Part shown: positions 29,656 through 38,511 of the stretch, piece after piece
Position numbering within the stretch: the stretch's first letter is position 1
How the letters are laid out: each line of letters starts with the position of its first letter
Assembly: GCA_020073185.1 (NCBI GenBank)
Contig: JAIQFT010000012.1
Span: forward strand, 30,638 to 94,637
Source of the DNA: Terriglobia bacterium
Lineage (GTDB): Bacteria > Acidobacteriota > Terriglobia > Terriglobales > Acidobacteriaceae
Direction: 5' to 3'
Length of the DNA stretch: 64,000 bases
Notes under the pieces: generated by a model
What the model was told of the DNA's origin: nothing
Databases searched by the model: none
The model's input: the letters and a program-made list of their open reading frames with translations, nothing else
Made by a program: the position numbers and the translations under genes

Positions 29656-29744
29656 TGTCATGCCACCAGTAGAATGCGGACAGTCGAGCGTCCCCGCTGC
29701 CCTGCGAAACTGCACGAAGTGTGTCTTTCGTACGGAGAAGAACG

Positions 29745-30602
29745 ATGGAGCACGAAACAGCCGTACTGCTCATTTCCTGCCCCGACCAGAAGGGCCTTGT
29801 AGCCGGTGTTTCGGATTTTATTTACCGTCATGGGGGCAACATCGTCCATGCGGACCAACACATTGACCCACAGGAGGGCATCTTCTTTCAGCGAGTGGAG
29901 TGGGAGCTAAGCGGCTTCAACCTGGCCAGGGAGGAGATCGGCGATGCTTTCCGAGAGATTGCCGGGCGCCTGCAAATGCGCTGGCGGCTCCGCTTTTCAT
30001 CGACCCTGACGCGGGTGGCGATCTTCGTTTCTAAGTACGATCACTGCCTGTTGGACCTGCTGCATAGCAGCCGGACCGGCGAGCTGCCCGGCGAGATTGC
30101 CGTCGTGGTGAGCAACCATCCGGACCTGGAACCGATTGTCGCCCCACTCGGCATTCCTTTCCATGTGTTCCCGATTACTCCGGAAAACAAATGCGCGCAG
30201 GAAGAGCAGGAGCTCAAATTACTCACCGAGCTGCGCGTCGACCTGGTGGTGCTGGCGAGATACATGCAAATTCTTACGCCGCATTTCCTGGAAAGCTATC
30301 CCAATCTCGTCATTAACATCCATCACTCGTTTCTACCGGCTTTCATCGGCAAGAAACCGTACCATCAGGCGTATGAGCGAGGCGTTAAGCTGATCGGCGC
30401 CACCAGTCATTATGTGACCGAAGAGCTGGACCAAGGTCCTATCATTGAACAGGATCTTTGCCGGGTGACGCACCGCGATTCCCTCGACGACTTGCTGCGC
30501 AAAGGCCGCGAGTTGGAGAGGAATGTACTCATCCGCTCAGTGCGATGGCATCTATTGCATCGCGTGCTGCCCTACGGAAGAAAAACCGTTGTGTTTGATT
30601 GA
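29745..30602 (+). CDS. purU: Formyltetrahydrofolate deformylase PurU
   Basis: About 285 residues; hydrolyses 10-formyl-THF to THF and formate, supplying formate for purine synthesis. An N-terminal ACT domain (LLISCPDQKGLVAGVSDFIYRHGGN) is followed by a formyltransferase-like domain with catalytic Asn/His/Asp in NIHHSFLPAF and TEELDQGPIIEQD. YMQILTPHFL is also diagnostic. The start has CGGAGAAG 5 bases upstream; an earlier in-frame start lies eight codons before. Confidence 0.94.
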   Translation: MEHETAVLLISCPDQKGLVAGVSDFIYRHGGNIVHADQHIDPQEGIFFQRVEWELSGFNLAREEIGDAFREIAGRLQMRWRLRFSSTLTRVAIFVSKYDHCLLDLLHSSRTGELPGEIAVVVSNHPDLEPIVAPLGIPFHVFPITPENKCAQEEQELKLLTELRVDLVVLARYMQILTPHFLESYPNLVINIHHSFLPAFIGKKPYHQAYERGVKLIGATSHYVTEELDQGPIIEQDLCRVTHRDSLDDLLRKGRELERNVLIRSVRWHLLHRVLPYGRKTVVFD

Positions 30603-30603
30603 T

Positions 30604-30665
30604 GGGGAGTCGATGGTCGATGGCCGCTGATCGATGGCCGCACGGAGTCCAGCGGCGGTCGCTAA
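30604..30665. repeat. GTCGATGG-family repeat element, third copy
   Basis: GGGAGTCGATGGTCGATGG, then TCGATGGCCGCACGG and AGCGGCGG. It matches the order seen at 29488 and 29578 and fills the purU-hydrolase spacer. Confidence 0.72.
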
Positions 30666-30696
30666 CCAGGAGCGCCGATCCGGGAGGAACGGCCTG

Positions 30697-31392
30697 ATGA
30701 GGCGCGAGCCTGAAATCCGGCCATTCAGCGATGCGCCTGCCGACGAGGTTCCAGTTCGCGGCTTCCTGCACGTTCCCGCAAGTTCTTCCGGTGACGGGCT
30801 GGTCCTGACTCACGGCGCCGGGGCAAATTGCCGATCGCCGCTGCTGGTCGCCCTGGCGAGCGCGTTTTGCGAGGCAGGGATAACGGTGCTCTGCTGCGAC
30901 CTCCCGTTCCGCCAGTTGCGGCCGCATGGACCGCCGCAACGCGGCAGCGCCAAACGCGACCAACGGGGACTGCGCCGGGCAGTCGAGTCGATTCGGCAGA
31001 TGGTTGCGGGTCGCGTGTTTCTGGGCGGACATTCCTACGGTGGGCGTCAAGGGACGTTGCTGACGGCCAGCGCTCCGGGGCTGGCTGATGGACTGCTGTT
31101 GCTCTCCTACCCACTGCACCCGCCCAAACGTCAGGATCAACTAAGAACGGCGCATTTTCCAGACCTGCACACGCCGGCTCTGTTTGTAAGCGGCACACGC
31201 GACGGGTTCGGCGCCATCGAGGAACTGACGGCGGCGCTGAAGCTGATCCCCGCACGCGTGCAGTTGTTGGCAATCGAGGGTGCGGGGCATGAACTGATGA
31301 GCAAGCGGAACGCTGCCGAACTACCGACAGCGGTCAAGAATGCTTTCGCCGAAATGTTCCGGCGCGCCACAGTGGACGCGAGCTCCAGATAG
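30697..31392 (+). CDS. Alpha/beta hydrolase (dienelactone-hydrolase/TEX30-like)
   Basis: About 231 residues. Nucleophile elbow GHSYGG, oxyanion-side motif LTHGAGANCRSPLL, an acid in FVSGTRDGFG and the His in EGAGHELM complete a hydrolase triad. The compact form resembles the KANL3/TEX30 alpha/beta hydrolase subgroup; substrate unknown. GGGAGGAACGG precedes the ATG. No signal peptide. Confidence 0.8.
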   Translation: MRREPEIRPFSDAPADEVPVRGFLHVPASSSGDGLVLTHGAGANCRSPLLVALASAFCEAGITVLCCDLPFRQLRPHGPPQRGSAKRDQRGLRRAVESIRQMVAGRVFLGGHSYGGRQGTLLTASAPGLADGLLLLSYPLHPPKRQDQLRTAHFPDLHTPALFVSGTRDGFGAIEELTAALKLIPARVQLLAIEGAGHELMSKRNAAELPTAVKNAFAEMFRRATVDASSR

Positions 31393-31489
31393 CTGGCGGT
31401 GTCGCGCGGCGCCGCCGACCCTCACCCCTCAACTTGCAAGCAACAGCCCAATGGCCGCATAATCTCACGCTACATAAGGGGGTGAGTCT

Positions 31490-32209
31490 ATGCGTAGAGT
31501 GGCATTGCTGGCTGTCCTTACCCTGCTCGGCATTACCGCCGGTCACACGTCCGCGCCCATGGCGGACTGGGCGATCAATGCGACCGCGGTTGAGGCCTGC
31601 AGTTGTCCTCATTTCTGCATCTGCTATTTCAACTCGCACCCGGCGGCGCACCACGAGAACGGCAAATCCGGCCACTACTGCAAGTTCAACAACGCTTATA
31701 AAGTCAACAAGGGCCATTACGGCAACACCAGTCTGGCGGGCGCCAAGTTCTGGATCACCGGCGACCTGGGCAGCGACTTCTCGCATGGCGAGATGGACTG
31801 GGCGTTGGTGACATTCGACAAAGCTACTACGCCCAAACAACGCAAGGCGCTGGGCGAGATCCTGGGCCACATGTTTCCGGTGAAGTGGAAATCGTTCCAG
31901 ACCGCCGAGGGCGACATCGAGTGGACCGCCGACAAGAACCAGGCGCACGCCAGCATCAATGGCGGCAAGGTTGCCGAGGTCAAGCTGAAGCGGTTCCAGG
32001 GCATGACGAATGAACCTGCCGTGCTGAAGAATGTCAGATACTGGGGAACGCCGCGCAACGACGGTTTCGTCATGATGCCGAATGAGTTCGAAGCCTATCG
32101 GGAAGGCCCGAAGGCGTTCGAGTTCAAACGCACCAACGGATTCATGCTCACCTTCGACATGACCTCGAAGGATGTAGCGCCGAAAAAGGGATCATCGATG
32201 GGCTACTGA
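31490..32209 (+). CDS. DUF1326 domain protein, exported
   Basis: A 239-residue protein with a signal-like N-terminus (MRRVALLAVLTLLGITAGHTSA) and the DUF1326 signature VEACSCPHFCICYF, a cysteine cluster probably involved in metal binding. GGGGGTGAG precedes the ATG. The body is a beta-rich domain (GAKFWITGDLG, MDWALVTFDKATTPKQRKAL). Function is not established. Confidence 0.87.
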   Translation: MRRVALLAVLTLLGITAGHTSAPMADWAINATAVEACSCPHFCICYFNSHPAAHHENGKSGHYCKFNNAYKVNKGHYGNTSLAGAKFWITGDLGSDFSHGEMDWALVTFDKATTPKQRKALGEILGHMFPVKWKSFQTAEGDIEWTADKNQAHASINGGKVAEVKLKRFQGMTNEPAVLKNVRYWGTPRNDGFVMMPNEFEAYREGPKAFEFKRTNGFMLTFDMTSKDVAPKKGSSMGY

Positions 32210-32229
32210 GAACCGCGTCTCGTTCGCTT

Positions 32230-32257
32230 GCGCCGGAATGATCCGGCGCTTTTTTTT
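32230..32257 (+). terminator. Intrinsic terminator after the DUF1326 gene
   Basis: Stem GCGCCGGA / TCCGGCGC with loop ATGA, followed by eight T residues. The ~200 bp downstream to the rhomboid gene holds no other gene. Confidence 0.93.
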
Positions 32258-32463
32258 CGCGCGCAATGGTACTGCACCCGGACTGCCGGCACGTCACGGT
32301 TCGGCCAACGCAGCATAAGGTTTCAAACCCGGCAGCAAGGAGGCTGGGCAATCATCGGGTCAAGTGCATTATTACTATCCGAACGTACGTACACGAAAGT
32401 TACCTTCCCTTGTGTCAATTTTTCCCGGACTCTAGTTGCTAATTCCCTAGAAGGGGATGCGCA

Positions 32464-33984
32464 ATGCTCCTCCCAATCCGGCATGAAAACATGACGGCGC
32501 GGCGATGGCCTGTCGTCACGCTGACGCTGATTGTCCTCAACACGCTTGCGTTCCTCCTCACGCACTCGACGATCGAGAAGCAAGCAGCGGACCTCGGGCC
32601 GGTGAAGGCGCACATCCTGATGCTGGCCGCCTCGCACCCGGAATTGAAGATGCCGGAGGACGCGCGGCAGTTCGTCACCACCTTCCGCGAACACAATCCC
32701 GGCCTGTGGAAGGAACTCCAGCATCCCAGCCGTCAACTTGCGGATGGGTTCGATGTGCGGATGCGTCTGATGGAGGACGCGGATCCGCTGCAAGCGGAGA
32801 TGAACTCGCTGGCGAAGCAATACAGCGAGCTGGCCGGGGCCGCGCTGACCGAGCAGTATGCGTTCGTTCCGGCGCATCCCAAGCCACTGGCGTATATCAC
32901 CGCGAACTTTCTGCACGGCGGGTGGCTGCACCTGATCGGCAACATGTGGTTCCTGTGGCTGGCGGGCTTCGTGCTCGAGGACGCGTGGGGCCGGGTCCTG
33001 TATTCCGTCGTGTATGTGATCGCCGGCGTCGCCGCGCTGCAGGTTCACGCCTGGGCTAACGCCGGCAGCCTGGTCCCGACGCTGGGGGCTTCCGGCGCGG
33101 TGGCGGCGCTGATGGGTGCCTTCCTGGTGCGCTTCCCCAAGATGCGCATCGAGATGATGTGGCTGTGGATGTGGATGTTCCGCATTCGCGTTCACCGCTT
33201 CAAGGCGCCGGCCTACACGCTGCTGCCGGTGTGGCTGCTGATGGAAGTTTTCTACGGCTCGCTGTTCGGGAAGATGAGCGGCGTAGCGCACTGGGCGCAC
33301 GTCGGCGGGTTCGTATTCGGCATGGTGGCGGCGGCGGTCCTGCACTTCACGGGCCTGGAACAGGTGGCTAACAAGGCCATCGAGGAGAAAGTCAGCTTGA
33401 CGGCTGACCCGGAGATCACGCGGGCCAGCGAGTTGATAGACGGTGGCCAGTTCGACGAAGCCTTGACGGTCCTGGCCAATCACATGGCGGCGCAGCCGGA
33501 CTCGATTGACGCCTGCAACCTGCTGCAACAGCTTCACTGGCGCAAGGGCGACATCCCCGCTTATCACGACGCGATTACGAAGCTCTGCACCCTGCATCTG
33601 AAGCACCGGTACGACGAAGCCGGGTGGCAAGATTACGAAGAATTCCTGAACTCCGGCGGCAAGCGGATGCCGGCCGCGACGTGGCTGGGCTTGTGTCGGG
33701 CGGCGGAGGGACTGCAGTTGTACGATCGCGCTCTCGCCGAATACGACAAGCTGGCGGCGGCCCATCCTACCGGGCGCGAGGCGGTTATGGCGAAGGCGGG
33801 TGCGGGCAGGATCTGCCTGGCGCGGCTGAACCGTCCGCAGGATGCCCTGCGCTATTTTGAAGCGGCGGCGGCTTCACCGGTGCCTCACTTGGACCTGGAG
33901 ACTAATATCGACGCCGGGATTCGCGAGGCCAAGGCGGCAATCTCGCCTGGTGCAAACGCGGCTGCGGCTGTCGCGCGCGCGTAG
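32464..33984 (+). CDS. Rhomboid family intramembrane serine protease with C-terminal TPR region
   Basis: 506 residues. The first helix (about 18-33) is followed by a long soluble loop. The rhomboid core then runs with HGGWLHLIGNMWFLWL, catalytic Ser210 in GASGAVAALMG, and catalytic His279 in HWAHVGGFVFG. The last ~200 residues are TPR-like helical repeats (ASELIDGGQFDEALTVLANH, LAEYDKLAAAHP). Cleaves within the membrane; substrate unknown. An AGAAGGGGATGCGCA stretch precedes the ATG. Confidence 0.92.
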   Translation: MLLPIRHENMTARRWPVVTLTLIVLNTLAFLLTHSTIEKQAADLGPVKAHILMLAASHPELKMPEDARQFVTTFREHNPGLWKELQHPSRQLADGFDVRMRLMEDADPLQAEMNSLAKQYSELAGAALTEQYAFVPAHPKPLAYITANFLHGGWLHLIGNMWFLWLAGFVLEDAWGRVLYSVVYVIAGVAALQVHAWANAGSLVPTLGASGAVAALMGAFLVRFPKMRIEMMWLWMWMFRIRVHRFKAPAYTLLPVWLLMEVFYGSLFGKMSGVAHWAHVGGFVFGMVAAAVLHFTGLEQVANKAIEEKVSLTADPEITRASELIDGGQFDEALTVLANHMAAQPDSIDACNLLQQLHWRKGDIPAYHDAITKLCTLHLKHRYDEAGWQDYEEFLNSGGKRMPAATWLGLCRAAEGLQLYDRALAEYDKLAAAHPTGREAVMAKAGAGRICLARLNRPQDALRYFEAAAASPVPHLDLETNIDAGIREAKAAISPGANAAAAVARA

Positions 33985-34033
33985 GACATGTGCGTGAACC
34001 GTCTTTTCTAGCTGCTACGAAACAGCAGGCTCC

Positions 34034-35107
34034 CTATTTCTGTTCCGAGTCGCGCAGCAGTTGCACCAGGTACTGCTTCCAGAACGCGGCCCAGGTGTGG
34101 GTGCCGTGGCCGCGGGTTTGGTCGGTGGCCTGGATGAGGTGGAACGTGCCGCGCGGGATGCGCTTGACCTCGCTTTCCGGCGTACTCAGTTCGGGCGGAT
34201 TGACGAAGTCGTCGGTGGTGTTGATCCACATCAGCGGGGCGCGGATTTTTTCCAGGTTGGGTGAGGGGTTGTAATTCCGCGAGGAATCGAACTGGTTGAG
34301 CATGTCGTTGGCGTCGAGCGATTTCACCCGCGGCTCGACGGCTTCTTCCACAAATTCATTGGCATCGTCGCGGGTGGGATAGAGCCTCTGCCACAGCAGT
34401 GGCGCGCTGCCGGCGATGGCGAGGATATACACGGCGGAGCGCAGGCCGTTAACCGGCTCATCTTTGTATTCGCCGTTGTTCCACGCCGGATCGAGTTTGA
34501 TGGAATCAATCACCGCCTTGCGCCACATGCGATTGCGCCCGGCGATCTGCACCGTCTGGCAGGCCATGGGCATGAGCGCGTCCATGAAGTCGGGATAGGT
34601 CTCGCCCCAGACGAAGGAGTGCATGCAACCCATCGAGGTGCCGAAGATCAGCCGCAGATGCTGCACCCCGAGGCCCTCGCTGACGAGCAGGTGCTGGGCG
34701 GCGACCATGTCGTCGTAATCGTATTGCGGGAAGCGCATGCGCAGGCCGTTGCTGGGCTTGCTGGAACCGCCGTGGCCGACGTTGTCGGGCAGGATGATGT
34801 AGTAGCGGGTGGCGTCCAGGGGCTGGCCGGGACCGAAGAGTACGTTGGCGAACTGCGGCTGCGTGAACTGCTTCCAGGAGCCTCCGGTGCCGTGCAGGAT
34901 GAGCACCGCGTTGGTGATCTGGCCGCGGGCGTCACGATGAGGCACTCCGATGGTGGCGTAGTGCAGGCGCAGTTCGGGGAGGGACTCGCCGTCGTGGAAT
35001 TTGAAATTCTTCGCCGTGTAGTCGCCTTCCTTGGGCGCGGGGTAGTCGGCGGCGAAGCAGGAAGTCGCACACAGCAGAAAGAGAGCGGTGATTATGCGGT
35101 GGGTCAT
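34034..35107 (-). CDS. Secreted alpha/beta hydrolase, homoserine O-acetyltransferase-like
   Basis: 357 residues with a signal peptide (MTHRIITALFLLCATSCFA). The fold is MetX-like: NAVLILHGTGGSWKQF, ILPDNVGHGGSSKPSNGL, nucleophile in FGTSMGCMHSFVWGETYP, Asp in TTDDFVNPPE and His in GHGTHTWAAFWK. MetX itself is cytoplasmic, so the exported form is probably a hydrolase of unknown substrate rather than a methionine enzyme. Confidence 0.8.
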   Translation of the reverse strand: MTHRIITALFLLCATSCFAADYPAPKEGDYTAKNFKFHDGESLPELRLHYATIGVPHRDARGQITNAVLILHGTGGSWKQFTQPQFANVLFGPGQPLDATRYYIILPDNVGHGGSSKPSNGLRMRFPQYDYDDMVAAQHLLVSEGLGVQHLRLIFGTSMGCMHSFVWGETYPDFMDALMPMACQTVQIAGRNRMWRKAVIDSIKLDPAWNNGEYKDEPVNGLRSAVYILAIAGSAPLLWQRLYPTRDDANEFVEEAVEPRVKSLDANDMLNQFDSSRNYNPSPNLEKIRAPLMWINTTDDFVNPPELSTPESEVKRIPRGTFHLIQATDQTRGHGTHTWAAFWKQYLVQLLRDSEQK

Positions 35108-35138
35108 GGCGGAGGAAGGGTAGCAGAGTTGAGGAAAG

Positions 35139-35210
35139 GGAGTCAGTAGTCAGGAGTCGCTAGTCGGGGCCACAGGCGGTTAGCCTCTCGCTGACTCCTG
35201 ACTCCTGCGA
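35139..35210. repeat. Hairpin-forming AGTCAGG/CCTGACT heptamer array
   Basis: Left units AGTCAGTAGTCAGGAGTCGC and right units CTGACTCCTGACTCCTGCGA are complementary; loop ~20 bases. The right arm ends 2 bp before the cytochrome c stop codon. Confidence 0.8.
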
Positions 35211-35211
35211 C

Positions 35212-35541
35212 CTACTTCTTCAAACTGCGAATGAACTTCACCAGCTCATCGACCTGCGCGGGGCTCAGCTTGCCGGCATAGGCGGGCATCTTGGGCGGCT
35301 TGCCCTTTTCGATGAGGTCTTTCAAGTCCTTATCCGACGCCTTCTGCACGTCGGCCGAGCCCAGGTCTTTCAGCTTCAGGCTCTTGCCCATGGGGGTACT
35401 GCCGGCGCCGTCCTTGCCGTGGCAGGCGGCGCACTTGGAGGCGAACAGGTCGGGACCGGTATCGGCGGCCGTGGCAAAGGCGGGCAGCATGAGGCCGGCA
35501 ACCAGGACGAGCAATGAGACCTTGAGCAGCAGCTTTTTCAT
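35212..35541 (-). CDS. Periplasmic class I cytochrome c
   Basis: 109 residues with a signal peptide (MKKLLLKVSLLVLVAGLMLPAFA). Heme c binding CAACH is at Cys37, Cys40, His41; the distal ligand is probably Met85 in KPPKMPAYAG. AAGGAGATA precedes the ATG. Maturation would need the ResB/CcsA system encoded at 40.5-43.4 kb. Confidence 0.94.
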   Translation of the reverse strand: MKKLLLKVSLLVLVAGLMLPAFATAADTGPDLFASKCAACHGKDGAGSTPMGKSLKLKDLGSADVQKASDKDLKDLIEKGKPPKMPAYAGKLSPAQVDELVKFIRSLKK

Positions 35542-35753
35542 TATCTCCTTCTCTCCATTCCGACTCGGGGAAACGAGTTATGAGTATAAACACCAGCCGA
35601 CGCAGTTAGATGCGCCTTCGTGAAGACGGTCTGCCCGGCGCATTGTGGGAAACGAAATAACTGCCGTGCGCTGGCGTAAGCGGCAGCAAGTCTTGGGCGC
35701 GAAAAAACGCGCCTCAAGGGTGATATCCCACAACCAGACGCTGCCTGGCGCCG

Positions 35754-35774
35754 GCGCGGACCTCCGGTCCGCGC
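35754..35774. repeat. GC-rich hairpin in the hemA upstream region
   Basis: A 9-bp stem GCGCGGACC / GGTCCGCGC with loop TCC. The 339-bp region 35542-35880 between cytochrome c and hemA otherwise shows no gene. Confidence 0.6.
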
Positions 35775-35880
35775 GGTAACCCATTGAAAACACGATAGAT
35801 GTTACGCTGGCCGGACTCATTCCCGTTTGGCACCAAGGGTGCGATTAACAAGCCGGATCGCAATCCGAGCCAGAGGATTC

Positions 35881-37209
35881 ATGGATACCCACGGGAGATC
35901 GGAGAGCCGCTTGGAACCCTGCTTGATGGTCATCGGCGTGAACTACCGGACGGCGCCGGTTGCAGTGCGAGAACGTTTCTGGATCAGTGAGCCGCGCCGC
36001 TACGAGGCGCTGGTGCAATTGTCGCGCGCCCAGGCGATTGACGAGGTGGCGGTGCTTGCGACCTGCAACCGCACCGAGTTCATCCTGTGGACGCGTGATG
36101 CGGCGGCGGCGTCGGGCTCGGTGCTGAATTTCTTGACCCGCGAATACGGCCTCAAGCTCTGCGAGTGGAAACACTTCTACCGCAAGATAGATGAGCAGGC
36201 GCTCACGCACGTCTTCCGCGTGGCCAGCAGCCTGGACTCGATGATCGTGGGCGAGCCGGAGATCGTGGCCCAGGTGAAGGCGGCGTGGGCAGTGGCGCAG
36301 CAGGTTGGGACGACCGGACGCTTCCTCGATTCCGTGTTTCAGAAGGCGCTGACGGTTTCCAAGCGCGTGCGCAACGAGACCGCGATTTCCAACGCGGCGG
36401 TTTCGGTGCCGTACGCGGCGGTGCAACTGGCAAAGCAGATTTTCGGGTCGCTGCAGGACCGCAAGGTGCTGTTGCTGGGCGCCGGCAAGATGAGCGAGAC
36501 GGCGGCCCGCTACCTGATCAAGAACGGCGCCAACGATGTGCGGGTAATGAACCGCACGCTGGAGCATGCGCAGGAACTGGCCACGGCGCTCAACGGAAAA
36601 GCCTTCCGCCTGGAAGAACGTCTGGCCCAGGTGCGCGAGGCGGACGTCGTGATCAGCTCGACTTCGTGCCCGCACGTGATCCTTACCCGCGATGAGATGG
36701 AACAGATCGTCGAGCGGCGCGATGGAGCGCCGCTGTTGCTGGTGGACATCGCGGTGCCGCGGGACATCGACCCGGAAGTGCGCCAGGTGAACGGCGTCTT
36801 CCTCTACGACATTGACGAGCTGGAGCAGGTCACGAAGAAGAACGAGGGCGAGCGCAAGAACGCGGCGGCGGGCGCGGAGAAGATCGTCGCCGAGGAAGCG
36901 CGGGCGTTTCGCGGCAAACTGGCCGCCGAGCGCGTGGTGCCGACCATCGTGGCGCTGCGCGGGCGGCTGGAAGAAATCTCCCGGCAAGAAGTGGAAGCCT
37001 TCAAGCAGGAGGCCGGCCCGTTCACCGAGGAGCAGGTCAGGACGCTGGAGACGCTGGCGGCGCGGATCACGCAGCGTATTTCAGGGTTGCTGGCGCGCGA
37101 GCTGAAGGAAGTACCAGAAAAGCTGGAGCAGGACCGCATGACCGAAGCGGTGCAGCGGTTGTTTCACCTGGAGCAGCTTCAGCAGGCGGTCGCGGAGACG
37201 AGGAATTGA
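35881..37209 (+). CDS. hemA: Glutamyl-tRNA reductase HemA
   Basis: About 442 residues; first committed step of C5-pathway tetrapyrrole synthesis, reducing glutamyl-tRNA to glutamate-1-semialdehyde. Catalytic Cys62 in [26 protein letters not shown]-binding [14 protein letters not shown], and the C-terminal dimerisation helices are all visible. The ATG was chosen because AGAGGATTC precedes it; an internal ATG ([12 protein letters not shown]) 15 codons later is an alternative that begins exactly at family homology. Confidence 0.94.
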   Translation: MDTHGRSESRLEPCLMVIGVNYRTAPVAVRERFWISEPRRYEALVQLSRAQAIDEVAVLATCNRTEFILWTRDAAAASGSVLNFLTREYGLKLCEWKHFYRKIDEQALTHVFRVASSLDSMIVGEPEIVAQVKAAWAVAQQVGTTGRFLDSVFQKALTVSKRVRNETAISNAAVSVPYAAVQLAKQIFGSLQDRKVLLLGAGKMSETAARYLIKNGANDVRVMNRTLEHAQELATALNGKAFRLEERLAQVREADVVISSTSCPHVILTRDEMEQIVERRDGAPLLLVDIAVPRDIDPEVRQVNGVFLYDIDELEQVTKKNEGERKNAAAGAEKIVAEEARAFRGKLAAERVVPTIVALRGRLEEISRQEVEAFKQEAGPFTEEQVRTLETLAARITQRISGLLARELKEVPEKLEQDRMTEAVQRLFHLEQLQQAVAETRN

Positions 37210-37210
37210 G

Positions 37211-37317
37211 AGAGGTAGCCCGTAGTCGGTAGTCCGTAGTCCGGGAAAAGCAGGGTTTGAATGGATCTGGAAAGCCCACCTGGGCTACCGACTGCGGAAT
37301 ACCGACTGCGGAATTCG
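37211..37317. repeat. Paired GTAGTCGG / ACCGACTG short-repeat arms
   Basis: The left arm (37211-37245) has GTAGCCC, GTAGTCGG, TAGTCC, GTAGTCC units; the right arm (37283-37317) has CTACCGACTGCGGAAT twice. They may pair across ~38 bases between hemA and the TPR gene. Confidence 0.75.
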
Positions 37318-37330
37318 AAGTGAGGGAGTA

Positions 37331-37999
37331 ATGGCGAGGAACGGAATCGGAAACGGGAAGAACGAGGTTGTGACCGTCCAGGGGTGGACGACGCTGCAGG
37401 CGTACACGGTGGCATGTGTTTGCCTGTTGCTGGGCGGAGTGATCGGCTACTTGCTGCGCGGTTCGGAGCCCGCTGCGGTGGTCCCGGTGCAGGCGGCGCA
37501 GGTGCAGGGCAACATAGGCCCGGCGCAAATTCCGGGTTTCGGTAGCCTGCCGGGCGGCGGCAATTCGCCCGAACTGGTGGACAAGGCCGCGCAGCCGATG
37601 CTGGAAGCGCTGAAGAGGAATCCCAAGGACGCGGAGACGCTGGCCAAAGTCGGGAACCTGTATTACGACGCGCAGCTTTATACGAGGGCCATCGAGTATT
37701 ACCAGCAGGCGTTAAGAATCACGCCCAGCAATGTCGACGTCCGCACCGACATGGGCACGGCCCTTTTCTACCTGGGCGATGCCGACAAAGCGTTGGCGGA
37801 ATTCCAGAAGTCGCTTTCATACCAATCCAATCATCCGAACACCTTGTTTAATACCGGGATCGTAAAGTGGCAGGGAAAGAAAGACACCACGGGAGCGATC
37901 GCGGCCTGGGAGCAGTTGCTGAAGACCAACCCGGGATATCCGGAACGCCAGAAAGTGGAGGATTTGCTGAACCGGGCCAAGGAACACGCAAAGGGTTAG
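37331..37999 (+). CDS. Membrane-anchored TPR protein
   Basis: 222 residues. An N-terminal anchor (LQAYTVACVCLLLGGVIGYLL, about 22-42) is followed by a periplasmic linker rich in Pro/Gly/Gln and three TPRs from ~85 (NPKDAETLAKVGNLYYDAQLYTRAIEYYQQALRI begins the series). The topology recalls CcmH/CcmI-type cytochrome c assembly TPR proteins; the nearby hemA and ccs genes fit, but this is inference. TGAGGGAGTA precedes the ATG. Confidence 0.75.
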   Translation: MARNGIGNGKNEVVTVQGWTTLQAYTVACVCLLLGGVIGYLLRGSEPAAVVPVQAAQVQGNIGPAQIPGFGSLPGGGNSPELVDKAAQPMLEALKRNPKDAETLAKVGNLYYDAQLYTRAIEYYQQALRITPSNVDVRTDMGTALFYLGDADKALAEFQKSLSYQSNHPNTLFNTGIVKWQGKKDTTGAIAAWEQLLKTNPGYPERQKVEDLLNRAKEHAKG

Positions 38000-38071
38000 G
38001 CGCAGGCGGCCGCCCTGATGTGCCTTAATCCAGGCACGGTAGGGCCTGGGGACAAAAGCCGTCACGCACCA

Positions 38072-38195
38072 CCGGAGGAAGCTTTCTCCTACACCTCATC
38101 CGGCTTCCTCCGGTTTCTCAGTGGGCCACTGTACGACTAGAAAAGCCGGAGGAACCCTTTCTTCCCCCTCATACTGGTTCCTCCGGATTTTTTTT
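38072..38195 (+). ncRNA. Tandem covarying stem-loops (candidate structured RNA)
   Basis: Stem A: CCGGAGGAAGC (38072-38082) pairs perfectly with GCTTCCTCCGG (38103-38113). Stem B: CCGGAGGAACC (38146-38156) pairs perfectly with GGTTCCTCCGG (38176-38186). The one base difference between A and B is compensated on the other arm. Loops are similar pyrimidine-rich 19-20-mers containing CCTCAT. Stem B is followed by ATTTTTTTT, so it can terminate. Stem arms could also cross-pair between A and B. Confidence 0.65.
38146..38195 (+). terminator. Intrinsic terminator (stem B plus T-run)
   Basis: An 11-bp perfect stem followed by eight T residues. It ends 37 bp before the next gene, so it could terminate the upstream TPR transcript or attenuate the downstream gene. 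Confidence 0.85.
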
Positions 38196-38232
38196 GCCGC
38201 GGCCGAAGACGCGCGCAACCATTGAGGCAGAT

Positions 38233-38484
38233 ATGGAAACTTATCTGATAGCGGCATTCTTTGTGTTCGTGGGTCTTGCCTACATAATCTTCGGGAAGAT
38301 CTCGAGTGTGGCGTACGCCGCCAGGCCATTCGATCCGGAGAGTCCGCCACGTTCACCGGCGCGATACTTCTGGAAGGTATACCGCGAACTTCACCCGGAG
38401 AGTTTTCTACCGCAAGCCTGCGCGGCGTGCGTCATCATTGCCCTGATGATCCTGCTTGCGGCCCTGCTCATCCTCATGCACTGA
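38233..38484 (+). CDS. Small two-helix membrane protein, unknown function
   Basis: 83 residues: helix METYLIAAFFVFVGLAYIIFG, a polar loop, and helix ACVIIALMILLAALLILM. No family recognised. It begins just after the tandem hairpins. ATTGAGGCAGAT precedes the chosen ATG; the frame is open upstream but would run into the terminator. Confidence 0.6.
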   Translation: METYLIAAFFVFVGLAYIIFGKISSVAYAARPFDPESPPRSPARYFWKVYRELHPESFLPQACAACVIIALMILLAALLILMH

Positions 38485-38511
38485 CGCGGCGGGAGCCGGC
38501 GCTGCGGTATC

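Noticed and set aside
29488..30665. Possible CRISPR array from GTCGATGG repeats
   Set aside because: Units are 7-8 bp and nearly contiguous, without spacers of constant length and without cas genes.
34034..35107. Annotation as MetX (methionine biosynthesis)
   Set aside because: A clear signal peptide directs it outside the cytoplasm and no methionine genes are adjacent, so a generic exported hydrolase is safer.
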